From Talinum fruticosum (Eukaryota; Streptophyta; Magnoliopsida; Caryophyllales; Talinaceae): 64,000 bases of DNA. Every line of letters starts with the position of its first letter. The first letter of the stretch is position 1. The stretch is taken from NCBI GenBank assembly GCA_021018815.1, contig JAITYX010000059.1, positions 1 to 64,000 on the forward strand, in the 5' to 3' direction. Both the position numbers and the translations under genes were made by a program. The notes beneath the pieces were generated by a model. That model had not been told where the DNA came from. It saw only the letters and a list, made by a program, of their open reading frames with translations, and made no database searches. Below are positions 1 through 11,101 of the stretch, piece after piece.

Positions 1-602
1 TCAAAAATCAAAGAATGGACATAGGAACAGCCTTATCTGTTGTTCAAACTCTCTTTAACGCCCTCCAGTGTCCAGAGCTTAGAGAACTCTTCTCCATTTT
101 CGACTACAAGTCAGAGCTTGAGAACCTACAACGAACTGTCAACACCATCAAGGCTGTGTTCAAAGATGCCGAGTTCAGGGAAGTGAAGGCCGATCTCTCC
201 AAGCAGGCCCAACTCTATATTGACGACCTCAAGGATGCTGTTTACGACGCTGAGGATTTGCTTGATGAGTTTGTCACTCTAGCTGAGCAGAAGAAACTCA
301 TCAAGGATGGTAATGTCTCTAAAAAGTTCAATCTTCTATTTTCTCGCTTCAAGTCCCTCCCTTTAGCTCGCAAAACGTCCCGAGAGGTTAAGAAAATTAG
401 AAAGAGGTTGCATGCCATTGCTAGTGACCATAAACAGTTTGGCTTTGAGCTCGACATTGAACCCACTCGTAGGAGAAGGGAAGACACTTGTTCTTATGTT
501 TATGTCCAGGATATTATCGGAAGAGAGGATGATGTAGAGAAAACCGTGCATAGGTTGCTAGATCCTGATGTTAAACATGATGTTTCTTGCCTTGCTATTG
601 TG

Positions 603-624
603 GGAATGGGAGGGTTGGGAAAAA
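603..624 (+). promoter_or_regulatory. Candidate miR482/2118-family target site over the P-loop codons of CNL-A
   Basis: The codons for GMGGLGK read GGAATGGGAGGGTTGGGA. This agrees with the complement of the miR482/2118 superfamily except for a few positions in the second half. In eudicots these miRNAs cut NLR mRNAs at this site and trigger phased siRNAs. The same site is present in B (from 12925) and E (from 32889). F and H read GIGGLGK with extra mismatches. No miRNA locus is visible here, so the role is inferred. Confidence 0.45.
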
Positions 625-1749
625 CTGCTCTCGCCCAACTTGTATATAATGATCCTAGGATCAAAGAAAATTTCCCCTTGAGGTTGTGGACTTGTGTCGC
701 TGATCAAGATAAAAAACCTTAGATCTGAAGGCTGTGTTTCGTAAGATTTTGGATTTGTTTAAAAAGGAAAATCGTGAACACCTCGCAATGGAACCCCTAC
801 AGAAGGAACTTCAAGAAAAACTAGTGGGAAAGAAGTACTTTCTTGTTTTGGATGATGTATGGAACGAGGTTCGCGATCAATGGCTGAAGCTCATGGGGTT
901 CTTGAAGGGTGGTCTAAGGGGAAGTTGGATTTTAGTGACTACACGTTCAGGAATTACAGGTACAATTACAGGAGGTGAAATGCATGAGTTAAAAGGATTG
1001 TCTGACGAGGATTCATGGCTACTATTTGAGAGGACATCATTTGTACAAAATGCTCATGATTTAGTCGAAATTGGTCAGGAGATAGTAAAAAAATGTGCTG
1101 GTGTTCCTCTTGCTATAAGGGTGGTAGGAAGTCTTCTTTATGATCAACCTAAAGAAAAGTGGCTATTGTTTCAAAAGAAAAGGCTGGGTAAACTTAAAGA
1201 TGGCGAGAATGAAGGCATTGGACCCATATTAAAATTTAGTTATCACCATCTTGAGTCCCCATTGAAGACTTGCTTCAGTTATTGTGCACTATTTCCTAAG
1301 GATCATAAAATCAAGAAAGAAATGTTGATAAATCTTTGGATGGCGCAAGGTTATGTTGTCCCCTTAGAGGAAGGTCAAAGCATTGAAGATGCCGGTGATG
1401 AATATTTTTCGATATTGTTAAGGCGATGCTTTTTCCAAGATGTACACAAAGATAAACATGATGAAATAATCTCGTTTAAAATGCACGATCTCATGCACGA
1501 TCTTGCGCAAGAAGTAGCAGGAAAGGAGATCCCTGAATCCAATTGCATCCCAAGTAACTTAAAAACTAAAATTCGACATCTCATGCATCAGGGCTGGGGT
1601 CAAGGTACAAAAGGTCTTTTCACCGGTACTAAGATTCGTACGTATCTTAGAGTTGGCACGAGCCGACCAGAGTCACCTGAGGCATTTGGTACCTTATTAG
1701 CTAATTGTATATCTCTAAGGGCGTTGGATTTGAGTTTTTCAAGGATGAC

Positions 1750-2195
1750 AAACTTGCCAAGTACATTGGGTAAGCTGGTGCATCTACGTTATCTCGATCT
1801 ATCCCATAATGCACTGGAGATGCTTCCTGATTCTATTGGAGAACTGCATAATTTGCAAACCTTACATTTAAGATGGTGCAACAAGCTCAAAGAATTACCA
1901 AGTACATTGGGTAAGCTATTGCATCTACGTTATCTTGATCTATCCAATAATGATGCACCGGAGGTGCTTCCTGATTCAATTGGAGAACTGCATAATTTGC
2001 AAACCTTACATTTAAGAAAGTGCAGGAAGCTCAAAGAATTGCCAAGTACATTGGGTAAGTTACTGCATCTACGTTATCTCGATTTATCCAATAATGATGC
2101 CCTGGAGGTGCTTCCTGATTCTATTGGAGAACTACATAATTTGCAAACCTTACATTTAAGAGAATGCAGGAAGCTCAAAGAATTGCCAAAAGACT
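1750..2195 (+). repeat. Tandem LRR-pair repeat in CNL-A, three copies
   Basis: A unit of about 141-144 bp encodes two LRRs, LPSTLGKLLHLRYLDLS followed by LPDSIGELHNLQTLHLR. It occurs three times nearly identically, beginning near 1753, 1895 and 2038. B and C carry two such units and E, F and H carry one. The near identity at nucleotide level points to recent unequal exchange inside the gene. Confidence 0.85.
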
Positions 2196-3278
2196 TGGGC
2201 AAATTGACAAGTTTAAGGGTGTTGGATACAACATATTGTTACTCCCTAACTCATATTCCAAGGGGTGTAGGAAAGTTGAGTTGTCTTTGGAAGTTGCCTT
2301 TTTTATAGTTGGTGAAAAAACTTCCAGCACGGAGGAGCTACAATTAGCTGATCAGGTAGAGGAGATAAAAGCTCTCCATAACCTAAAAGGAGATCTACAT
2401 ATCCAGATGTATATCCCTACCAATGCTAAGTATGCCATCGAAAGTGGTAGAAAAGGAAAGTGTTTGAGTCAACATTTGACCAAGATTGTTATTACATTTC
2501 CGCTGAGGGAGTTTGAGGACGTCCAAACAGGGGTTTATGACATTGAGGAAGCATTGTTGGAAGACCTCCAACCCCATCCTAATCTGAGAGAATTGAATTT
2601 GAAATGGTATTGTGCAGGGAGAATGCCGACTTGGGCTAGAGAAGAGAACCTCACGAGCTTTCTCCCAAACCTTGTCAGTATCACACTTGAGGGTTGTTAT
2701 AAGCTGCAACACCTGTCAGGGCTTGGGAAATTGAGTAAATTGAAATATTTGATACTTTTTAATTTGAATGAATTGGAATACATAGAGAATACACCAATGA
2801 GTAGGAACAGCAGCGGTGTAGGAGCATTGGAATCTGAAGAATTATTCTTTCCCTCTCTTGAGAAGCTCCAATTATCACATCTATCAAAGTTGAAAGGATG
2901 GTGGAGAGATGATAGCAACACCTTATTGCCCTCATTCCCCGTCTTTCTAAATTGGAAATATGGAATTGCCCTAACTTGGCCTCTATGCCTCTTTGCCCCA
3001 GCGTAGAAGAAGTGACTCTACTGAATTACAATGTAAATCTGCGAATAATGGAAAGCATTGAGTCATTAAGGAGTGTTATGACTGACAAAGCGGGGCATCT
3101 CAAATTGATGCTGCCAATGGAGGCTTTTCAGTGTCTCAAGGCCTTGGAAATAAGATGGGATGATGAGACGGAGAGTTTATCGAAAGTTGAGGATGTGTTC
3201 CGTACCTGCTCGTCGTCCCTGGCAAAATTTCAAATTTTGCATTGCTCGAAATTGAAGAGTGTGAGTGGAGGGTTGGAG

Positions 3279-3632
3279 CATCTCACTGCCTTGGAGAGCT
3301 TAGAATTACACAACTTGCCAAGTCTGAGTCTAAGCAAAGAAGGAGAGGGAGAGGAGGAAGATGGGATGCCATCGCGTTGCCTTCAACACTCCCTCCGTTC
3401 CTTGACTTTAAGTCGTCTGCCAAAGATGGTGAAATTGCCAGATGGGATGCGCAACCTCACTGCCTTGGAGAGCTTAGAATTATACGACTTGCCCAGTCTG
3501 AGTCTAAGCAAAGAAGGAGATGGAGAGGAGGAAGATGGGATGCCATGGCGTTGCCTTCAACACTCCCTCCGTTCCTTGAGCTTATATTCTGTACCAAAGA
3601 TGGTGAAATTGCCAGATGGGATGCGCTACCTC
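3279..3632 (+). repeat. 58-codon tandem duplication in the C-terminal LRRs of CNL-A
   Basis: A 174-bp block starting LTALESLEL, with an acidic segment (SLSKEGEGEEEDGMP) and ending MVKLPDGM, is present twice in tandem (first copy from 3282, second from 3456). B, C, E and H have one copy. The duplication keeps frame. Confidence 0.85.
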
Positions 3633-3821
3633 ACAGCCCTCCAATCCCTAAAAATTAAGGATTGTAAAGAACTGGAAACAGTGCCAGAATGGATGCCGGA
3701 ACTCACCTCACTGAAAGAACTTTTTATTCAATTGTGTTCAGATGATCTCAAGGAACGATGCCGCAAAGATACCGGGGAAGACTGGCCAAAAATTCAACAC
3801 ATCCCTTACATTCATATTTAG

Positions 3822-5440
3822 TGATTTTCTGAGTACGGGCGAAGAGGAAAGGTAATTGGTTTGACTCAAATGATATTATTTCAGTGGATTTAAAGAAAGT
3901 TGTGTAATAAGATATTATACGGAAAGTCAATGATAGTTGTTGGCCCAATGACATGATTCTCATTATAATTTTAGTTAAAGGACCAACAACCTCATCCTCC
4001 ATATTCTTTTTCTATTTACTTCCTCAACCAAAACTTGTTTATTTTCTTAAAAACTTTACTCCAATATTCTAATAAAATCACTAAACTTTAAATTGGATTT
4101 AAAAAATCACTCATTTTTATTATAAAAAAAATCACCAAAGTAAATTATAGTTTAGTGATTAATTGAACTCTATAATAAAATTAGTGATTTTTAAACCCAA
4201 TTTAAACTTTAATGCTTTTTCAAAACATTGGAGTAAAGTTTAATGATTTTAAAATTTTTTTCTGTTTATTCTCTTAACAATATGCCTTAATCCAAAACAT
4301 TATATATGAAGCTTCTCTAGGCTACTTATTTTCCTTTTTTATTCTCCCATTTTCTTTTAATGTCGTTTTGATTTAGACTTTTCCATGTGTGGTGCTTACG
4401 TTGCAGTCAATACTTTATTCCTTCTTCCCGACTCTTCGAGTATCCTAAGAGACTAATAAGGATTCAGCTGATAGATATGGCACCCACAGTTGCTTTCTTT
4501 GATGGCATTTATGGGGATGAAGTTTTGATTGACACCCTGATAAGTTAATCAGTTTCGAGGTGAGGGATTGACATTGCATCACCATTATCATCAGCGTTGT
4601 TTATAAATTATTACAGAATGGGGTCATTGAATTTTATTATCCTGCTTTCAGGGATGTCCAGATAAGAGATTGCAAGTGTACAGGTTCACAAACAACACGC
4701 TGTCTACTTACCTGTTAGCTCAAAGTATTGGATTATAATTTAGGCTACTTGTTTCATTTTTTTCATTATCCCATTTTTTTTAAAAAAAAATTATTTGATG
4801 AAGGTTATGCACAACTCAATAGTAGAGTTCTGATGTATTGATGCCATTATAATTTACGCTTTTTCTATAATTAAGGGAGAGTAGTTAACCCAACTCTCCT
4901 TTTATATATTAATAGATATGCCAATATCATGTCAATGCTTTGATAAATTAATGCAGAAGTCCGAACTTGAGTACAGTTACAAGATTGTTTTACTTTTACT
5001 CTTACATACTATGATGATACTGTTTTGCTGCATCAAGTCCTTTCATGTATAATCCGTTGAGGGCACCTTACCTAACAATAACAGATCTAGAAATTTTAGA
5101 TAAGGCACCTTAGGTCCTTAGTGATGGTCGAATGGACAAGCATGGCTTGAACCATGTTTATCCAAATCAACTTTATGTAAATATTACGATGTACAAGTGT
5201 ATCAATCGGGTGCAGGATACAAGGTTCCAGAAATATAGTAGATGCTATACCACTCCCAAAAGTAGTGCTCCCATAGAACTGTTGCAGTTTGTGGTTTTAC
5301 ACGAACAATTTAAAGGAGGATGTACACCCGGGGGTATGGTATAGCCCAAGGCATAGAAACTAGATCCTTTTCACAAATACTAATGAGACGGAGGACTACA
5401 AATAATGAAAGACAATCAATGCACTTAAGCTTTCCGTATT
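3822..5440 (+). repeat. Duplicated 3' flank of CNL-A
   Basis: This non-coding block follows the stop codon and recurs after CNL-B as 15850-16562 plus 19851-21230, the latter two parts being separated by a solo LTR. Weaker copies follow H (about 48100-48850) and occur near 30450-30600. It contains a 70-codon open frame (5132-5344) that is also open in the B copy (20941-21153). The frame matches nothing I recognise and is best taken as recently duplicated spacer. Confidence 0.8.
4050..4242. mobile_element. Inverted-repeat MITE, short copy
   Basis: The ends are long inverted repeats: AAACTTTACTCCAAT at the left and its complement at the right, continuing inward with mismatches for about 60 bp. 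It is AT-rich with no coding capacity. A longer copy sits at the same place downstream of CNL-B (16080-16380). It was therefore there before the duplication, and this copy has lost about 110 bp from its middle. Confidence 0.7.
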
Positions 5441-6277
5441 TAGCTTCTAAAAGAAGCCCCTAATTCACCCTTAAGAACAAAAACTCTGTCATCAGAAGCA
5501 GAAAGACATCAACTGAATTTACAGAAGTACAAAAAGGCATCCATGAGTATCCACTGTGTATCAGTTCCTCATGTGTACTTCTGCAAAACAGCAACTTATG
5601 AGTATCCATGCACCCCGTTTGCATTGATCATTTTATCATTGGCCGCAAAGAATAATAAAAGTGCAGCGATTAGAGAAAGAAACGAGCAGAAAAATAGAAA
5701 GCTACAGAAAAGGTTGAATCAATGTAGAAATACCAGTTTGTGCTTTAATATTGTTAGAAACTACTTGAAACTGGTTAATAGAAATGTGGTCTGGTCCACA
5801 TAAAGTTATGCAGTGCAGCATAGCATGATACGGATGTAATGTGGAGTCTAACAACTGAACAATGTAACATTCCTTTCAATATAGTGAAAAAACTTGTGAG
5901 GAAATCAGAAGCTGATACTCCATACCACATCAACGACATTTTTCCAGCAACAGCCACCCAGGCCGCCCAATGCAATCCGACTGGAAAGGTTCAACAGAGT
6001 CTAAATGTACACAAGTTCATCCCCCAAGAATCAAAGTTTACGAACAGAAATTCCATAAAAGTTTTTGAAAATTTGTTTTTAAAAGATATGTCCAACAACA
6101 CCCTACTAAAGACACGATCAAACTGGATTGTTATAATATCAACTATTAATACACACCAATGATCACAATACCTATGTAGTGGTCAGGAATCATTAAAAAG
6201 AAACAAAACCTTGAAACTGTTAAAAGCAAATTTAAATCTCAAATTGGCACAGGAATAACAACAGACACATAGCATAC
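5441..6277. other. Gene-free stretch downstream of the UMP-CMP kinase relic
   Basis: Short open frames occur on both strands (for example 5543-5803 and 5839-6162) but none has recognisable protein motifs. The stretch lies 3' of the minus-strand kinase relic and may contain its former 3' UTR. I see nothing else in it. Confidence 0.4.
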
Positions 6278-7666
6278 CTCATATGCAGAAAATGCAGAGC
6301 ATACTTGTTGAAATATCTCATCTGCCGTTCCCACTGCATTAATCTGCATATCAAAGTTTATTGCCATAAGTATGAATCAAATCAAATCAAACAATCAACC
6401 AAAAGATCAGCTGTCGCAACATTGCAGAGCCATATGATGCACCATCGAAAACATCGTCAGTTTAAACACTAAAAGATGGGGTAATGATCAATTCCATGTC
6501 CCTGAAGTGAGCTGTACGCTACAGGTGACACCAAATCGAAAAACAATTCAAGAACTTCATTCCAAGTGATTACCCTGTGAAGTATTCCTTTCTTGGAGTA
6601 GTAGTCGACAACAGGAAGACTTAATTCCGTGAACACTTTGAGACACTTCTTAACTGTTTCTTCATTATCATCAACCCTCCCATAAAATAAAGAAGAGATC
6701 ATTCTCATTTGATACATAAGCTTTCCTGAAAGAGGGAGAACATTAAAGATGATGTAGTCCTCCGCTTTTCTGCTAAAAGATATCAAGTTTTAACCAAATC
6801 ATTCAATCAGGAGTTGTAATGGCTCTTAAACTTTTCACTTAAATATATAAAGTACCTCATTACAGTTTAAGACTCGTTTCACCATCACTTCTTCAGGACA
6901 TTCAAAGAAAAGTACAAGACTTGGAGGTGCTCCTACCAGCATCACAGACAGGGCATATCCAAAAATGAGCAAAGGTTCGACAAACCCCCCAAAAAAAAAA
7001 AAAAAGAAAAAGAAAAAAATCAGTAGGTAGAATATGTTTAAACATCATATGACTTCCCCAATAATTCACAAGATTTTCATTTTATCATTTTTGGGAGGCC
7101 TAGTTGACAATATAACCTGATCAAATACACTACGCAAGCTACACAAGAAGAAACGCTCACAAACTTCATCAGCGGAAAGATTCAGAAAACTTCTGTGCAC
7201 ACAAGGACTCATTAGCCAAGTTTTACTTTCATCTCCATTATGCTGTCATTACATGGTCAACAATCAACCACAATCTTAGACAAATTGATACACTAATCAT
7301 TGGGGGGGAATTTAAAGTTGCTGCTTAAAATTTTTCATAAACTAGAACACAGGGAAATGGTATAAGTTGCATACAAACACATCTATATGGGAAGAAAGAC
7401 TCACAATCTGTTCATATGCCAAATGGTTCTCTTCAGTTTGTGGAAATCCATCAATCAAGAACTTATGATTGTCCTCCAAACTGATAGCCTTCTGGATCAA
7501 CTTAACTGTAACTTCCAAAGGAACAATTTTCCCCTCTTTGATAAGTTGAAGAATCATGGAACTGAAATTGACAAGATAAATGACAAGAATACACAATTAG
7601 TAAGAGAAAAGTTACCCATTTTTACTATTACAAGATATTTAATTTCTTAACAAATCACCCGCACTC

Positions 7667-9102
7667 TGATAAACCTCGTTTTTCTGGTTTTTAAGGCATT
7701 ATTTAATCCAATTCCATGATGATTTCAATGATATTTATTTAGTTTTGGGTTAGATTTTGCTCATTTTCTCTTTATCGTCACCTAAGCTCGTAAATCTCCT
7801 TATTTCAGGTTTTTGTGCTTAAATTCGAGAGATTCGAGACAAATTTGATGAAAAGCGACGAAGAGGAGAGTTCAGGCCCAAGAGGAGGCAAGGAAGAAGC
7901 CTAAAGCACATCAAAAGGCCTTGCACGGCGCCCTGTGCGACTTTCGCACAGCCGTGCGAATCATCCAGAAAGCTGCTGCATTTCGCACGGTACCCAGTGC
8001 ACATTTCGCACAGCCGTGCGAAGCGACCAGAGAGTGAAGCAATTTCGCACGGTACCCCGTGCGACTTCCGCATGGCCGTGCGAAATAGGCAGAGAGCACA
8101 GAACGCGGCAGATTTTTCGCACGGTACCCCGTGCGACTTTCGCACGGCCGTGCGACTACTGTTTCGGCGATTATTTAAGTTTCCTAATTATATTTGTTGA
8201 AGGATTCTATGCCATAATGTAGAGATTTAGCTAGGGTTTCGAGAGGGCTCTGAGAGGAGACTTAAGAACACTCTTTATTGTTCATCTACTTCAAGTTTTT
8301 ATGATTGAATCGCATCAAACTTTTTATTCGGTAATCGTAATTTCTTCTCTTTATCTTTTCTTCACAATTTCTCTTTGTTTCTCTATGGCTATTTTCTCCA
8401 ATCTTTGTCAATTGTTTAGTATCATGTTTAGGGGCTAATTTCTTTACTTAGGTTGGGATTGATCCCTATTATGCCTTGATAATCGTGAATTGAGTACCAA
8501 TTGGGTTGTTCTATGCTTTTTAGGTTAGAATTCACTTCGTTCATCGCTCTTTCATTGATTGCCTCGAAAGAGGACTCATATGCTTTTATTAGGGTTTTGT
8601 GGAACACCGAAAGATGAAAACTTACCTAGAATGACGTTGTGAACGATTAGAACTTTGATATGAAAATAATTAAGGTTTTAATTGGGGGTTGTGAGATGCA
8701 TTCATTGTAATTTTGCCCTTTATTAATCCCATGAAAATAGGTGATTGGATTGTGCAAGATTAGTCTTTGACCTTCGAAAGTAGGCGAAGATAGGCTTAAT
8801 TGGTGTCTCCCTCTTCTAAACTACTAGCATAGGCAAATCTCAAGCGGTATTCGATTCTGGTTTCAGGCATATTAGTGTGATTAATCCCAATCTAAGGCTT
8901 TTTATTCATCGGTTTTTTTTTCTTAGTTATTTTGTTATTAGTTGATCCAAAAACCAAATCACTGTCGAACTGAGTTTTTACCTAGATTAGAAAGTTTAGG
9001 TTAGCTTTGATATTTGAAACACAACTCTCTGTGGACACGACCCGTGCTTGCCGGCTAGCTACAACTACGCCGTGCACTTGCGGTATTATATTTCTCTCAA
9101 CA
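7667..9102 (+). mobile_element. Solo LTR, 1436 bp, with 5-bp target duplication CACTC
   Basis: It begins TGATAAACC and ends CTCAACA, so it has TG...CA termini. It is flanked by CACTC at 7662-7666 and 9103-9107. There are no internal gag-pol sequences. The right part has the phrase CTCTGTGGACACGACCC, which resembles the 3' ends of several plant gypsy or SIRE-like LTRs; the lineage is not settled. It lies inside the P-loop exon of the UMP-CMP kinase relic. Excising it with one CACTC rejoins the codons for HLSAGDLLR, confirming both ends. Confidence 0.9.
7922..8157. repeat. Four-unit hairpin array inside the solo LTR
   Basis: Four units of about 61-73 bp each carry two palindromes, of the form CGCACGGTACCCCGTGCG and CGCACGGCCGTGCG. 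The second is a perfect 14-bp palindrome in the last unit. The block is GC-rich in an otherwise AT-rich LTR. It could fold as serial hairpins in DNA or RNA. Confidence 0.85.
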
Positions 9103-9519
9103 CACTCAAATGTGTAAAACCATGTGTCTCACAATCTCTGCACATTATGTCTCTTTTCCGCTTCCAGGACCACTTAAGAGCACAAATGTATAGTCAATCA
9201 CTCTCAATATATCAGAAGATATATTTCACATGACCAATTCCTTAAGCAAATCCAAAGAATAGAAATCATGAGTATTACCTAGGACAAAAGCTATAAATTG
9301 GGGTTCCTCTTTGGAAAAGATTCCGCCTGTCACCTACAGAAAAGGGAAATGTTGGAAAGTCATCAGTGTAGCCCATGAAAAGAGCTAAAAGGAGATGTCT
9401 TTTTGGAAAAGGCCTTACCTACATAATGCCAGCTATAAGTGAAATCACAAAGAACAATACTTGGCAAATTTTAACATGTTTTTAAAACTATTGTAAGTTG
9501 AGTTAGCAATTTTTTTTTC

Positions 9520-10870
9520 CGAGAGAGAAACTACAATAAGTCTTGGACCCACATGGTTTCAAAAGTTATATTGTTGGGTTCACATAACCTTACACCATAA
9601 AACAGAGTAGAATAATAATAGAGTCTTGGTGGAGGCCATCGATGCTGAATTAGAACGTCTACAAATGCCAACGTACTTCTACCTACAGACATGCTCAAAC
9701 ATTGAATAAGCTTTATATGTCAAGTTCAAAGGTAAACATCAGTAGCCCATGTATATTAAGTTCCTTGTAGCTACAAATAATCCAAACAGCCTCCAAAATT
9801 GTAAAGCTTACTAAAAACCTTACTCTTACTCTTGATCTGAAAAGTTGTAAAAGTACGAGAATGAGCAATCACAACTCAATCCTTCGCCTCCCAAAAACCA
9901 AAATAATAATCATAATTAAGTTATAATAATGATATTAACAATTGAGTATCATCCTAACGTAATCTTACCATACCCTAATCTTAATCGAATAAGAAAAATA
10001 TAATGCACTAAAGCTCAAATAATCCACATTTTCTTCACCAATGTGGCCAAGTCACTTCTCAACTTGGAACTTAGATTAACTTTATGATCTTGAACTTCTT
10101 TGGGCAAGAACTAGTACCATGGTACTCAACTGATGCATGTGAGCCAACCCAATGTACCACGGTATAGGGATTTGGAACCATTTATGCGTATACTTAAGTT
10201 TTCTATCCGGGAGAACTCGTAATCTAGAAGTGAAAAACCACTGCCCATAGACCGGAATATAATTTTATGTCATCTTTCTAAATTTTGTACTAGTAAAGTA
10301 CTAAAACCCAAGAAACCAACTTCTATTTTACATTACGATGCTATTTCACTCATTACTTTACATATATGTTTATTAAATTGCTCGGTGAAACCCGGGACCA
10401 TGCTTTAAAGTCTTAAACTCGCTTCCCGACACAAAATACAAGGCTCACAAGAATCATGGGAAAAGGCCCGTAGATTGGGAGAGTCCAAGATTGTTTTGGA
10501 GGCCACCAGGGACCTCCCCACGGCCAGTGGTGGTCAATGGTTGGTTTTAGACGTCATCATGGGACTCCCCACGGTTTGTGGGGGCTTTTGGTAACCATCA
10601 CGGGCTGCCCCACGGCCTGTGAGAGCACCCGTGGTGGGTGTATTCAGCCATTTTGACCAATGCTGGACACCACGGCCTGCCCCACAGCCTGTGGGGGCCG
10701 TGGTGGGCGGCAATAACTCCTAAACTCCTTTTTTTATTCTTTAATTTCTCTTTGCTTGTTGTTTTCGTGTTTTATCTATGAGAGGTTTGTCTTAGAAAAT
10801 TTTTAACCTTATAAGTATCATATTTAGCTCAATAAAATCCATTAAAATATACATGTAAGACAAATATTTG
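9520..10870 (-). mobile_element. Truncated minus-strand copy of the 3.3-kb LTR family
   Basis: Its reverse complement follows 17640-19700 of the solo LTR at 16563-19850: the CCACGG/CTGTGG tandem block (10470-10720), one unit of the 155-bp repeat (about 10130-10290), and the segment near the 3' end (9520-9720). Both termini are missing. Only one 155-bp unit is kept, against four in the long copy and two in the 42-kb copy. Confidence 0.75.
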
Positions 10871-11101
10871 CAACTAAGATTTAGACAAACTTGAGTTAAC
10901 ATTTCCGATCATCCATCCCTAAAAGCACTAGTACACCAAGTATATTCACTATAAAATTAAGATTATTGTTGAGTTGGTTGTTGAATATGATATCGGACTC
11001 GTATTCGAATCTCAACAACCTATTCCTCAATTTTTAATTATATACTTAAATTTTTAATTGAGTTGTCTCTTATACAGACAACAATAATTTAGAGGAGGAA
11101 T
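10871..11101. other. AT-rich spacer
   Basis: No gene seen. A short phrase around 10955-11000 (TGTTGAGTTGGTTGTTGAATA) resembles 26640-26690, so it belongs to sequence shared between cluster spacers. Confidence 0.4.

Larger units (their letters stand above)
15..3821 (+). pseudogene. CNL-A: CC-NB-ARC-LRR resistance-gene homologue with three frameshifts
   Basis: By family this is an intracellular immune receptor of the RGA type. The start is the ATG in the context AAAGAATGGAC, also present in E, G and H. The Rx-type coiled coil (first 130 residues) has the EDVID-like stretch DAVYDAEDLLDE. NB-ARC motifs follow in order: P-loop GMGGLGKTALAQ (nt 604-640), kinase-2 FLVLDDVW (840-863), RNBS-B WILVTTRS, CAGVPLAIRVVG, CFSYCALFPKD and KMHDLMHDL. 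LRRs run from about 1690 to the end. The frame breaks at an A6 run (711-716), a T6 run (2299-2304) and a C4 run near 2938. Each looks like a one-base deletion against paralogues, and the frame stays open between breaks. It is intronless. Either it is a young pseudogene or the assembly has homopolymer errors. Confidence 0.93.
6278..9333 (-). pseudogene. UMP-CMP kinase (adenylate kinase family) pseudogene, split by a solo LTR
   Basis: The family makes UDP/CDP from UMP/CMP and ATP. Exon remnants on the minus strand: 9279-9333 (FSKEEPQFIAFVLG), 9103-9172 plus 7616-7661 (P-loop exon GPGSGKET then GDLLR), 7405-7561 (IKEGKIVP...FLIDGFPQTEEN), about 6856-6943 (PPSLVLFFECPEEVM), 6574-6680 ([17 protein letters not shown]) and 6278-6343 (INAVGTADEIF). 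Splice sites GT/AG are still visible at most borders. It is dead: a stop replaces Gln right after the P-loop, a base is lost in the HFGFTHLS region, another stop follows GDLLRN, and an LTR interrupts the exon. The N-terminal start was not found. The NMP-binding and LID parts still read open. Confidence 0.88.

Noticed and set aside
711..735. An intron at the CNL-A break near 711
   Set aside because: The paralogue E has continuous coding sequence of the same length here, so a one-base loss explains it better than splicing.
3242..3658. 138-codon open frame overlapping the C-terminal LRRs of CNL-A in another frame (also 15444-15686 in B)
   Set aside because: It is a shadow of the LRR coding sequence; the repeated, Arg-rich reading follows from the tandem duplication.
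5132..5344. 70-codon frame conserved at 20941-21153
   Set aside because: Both copies lie in a recent spacer duplication, so conservation is expected. No motif, no splice context and no third copy support a gene.
7922..8157. CRISPR-like look of repeats with spacers
   Set aside because: This is a plant nuclear LTR; units are imperfect, intervals are repeated rather than unique, and no cas genes exist.
7935..8222. Overlapping His/Arg-rich open frames on both strands
   Set aside because: They arise from the palindromic array of the solo LTR, not from a coding gene.
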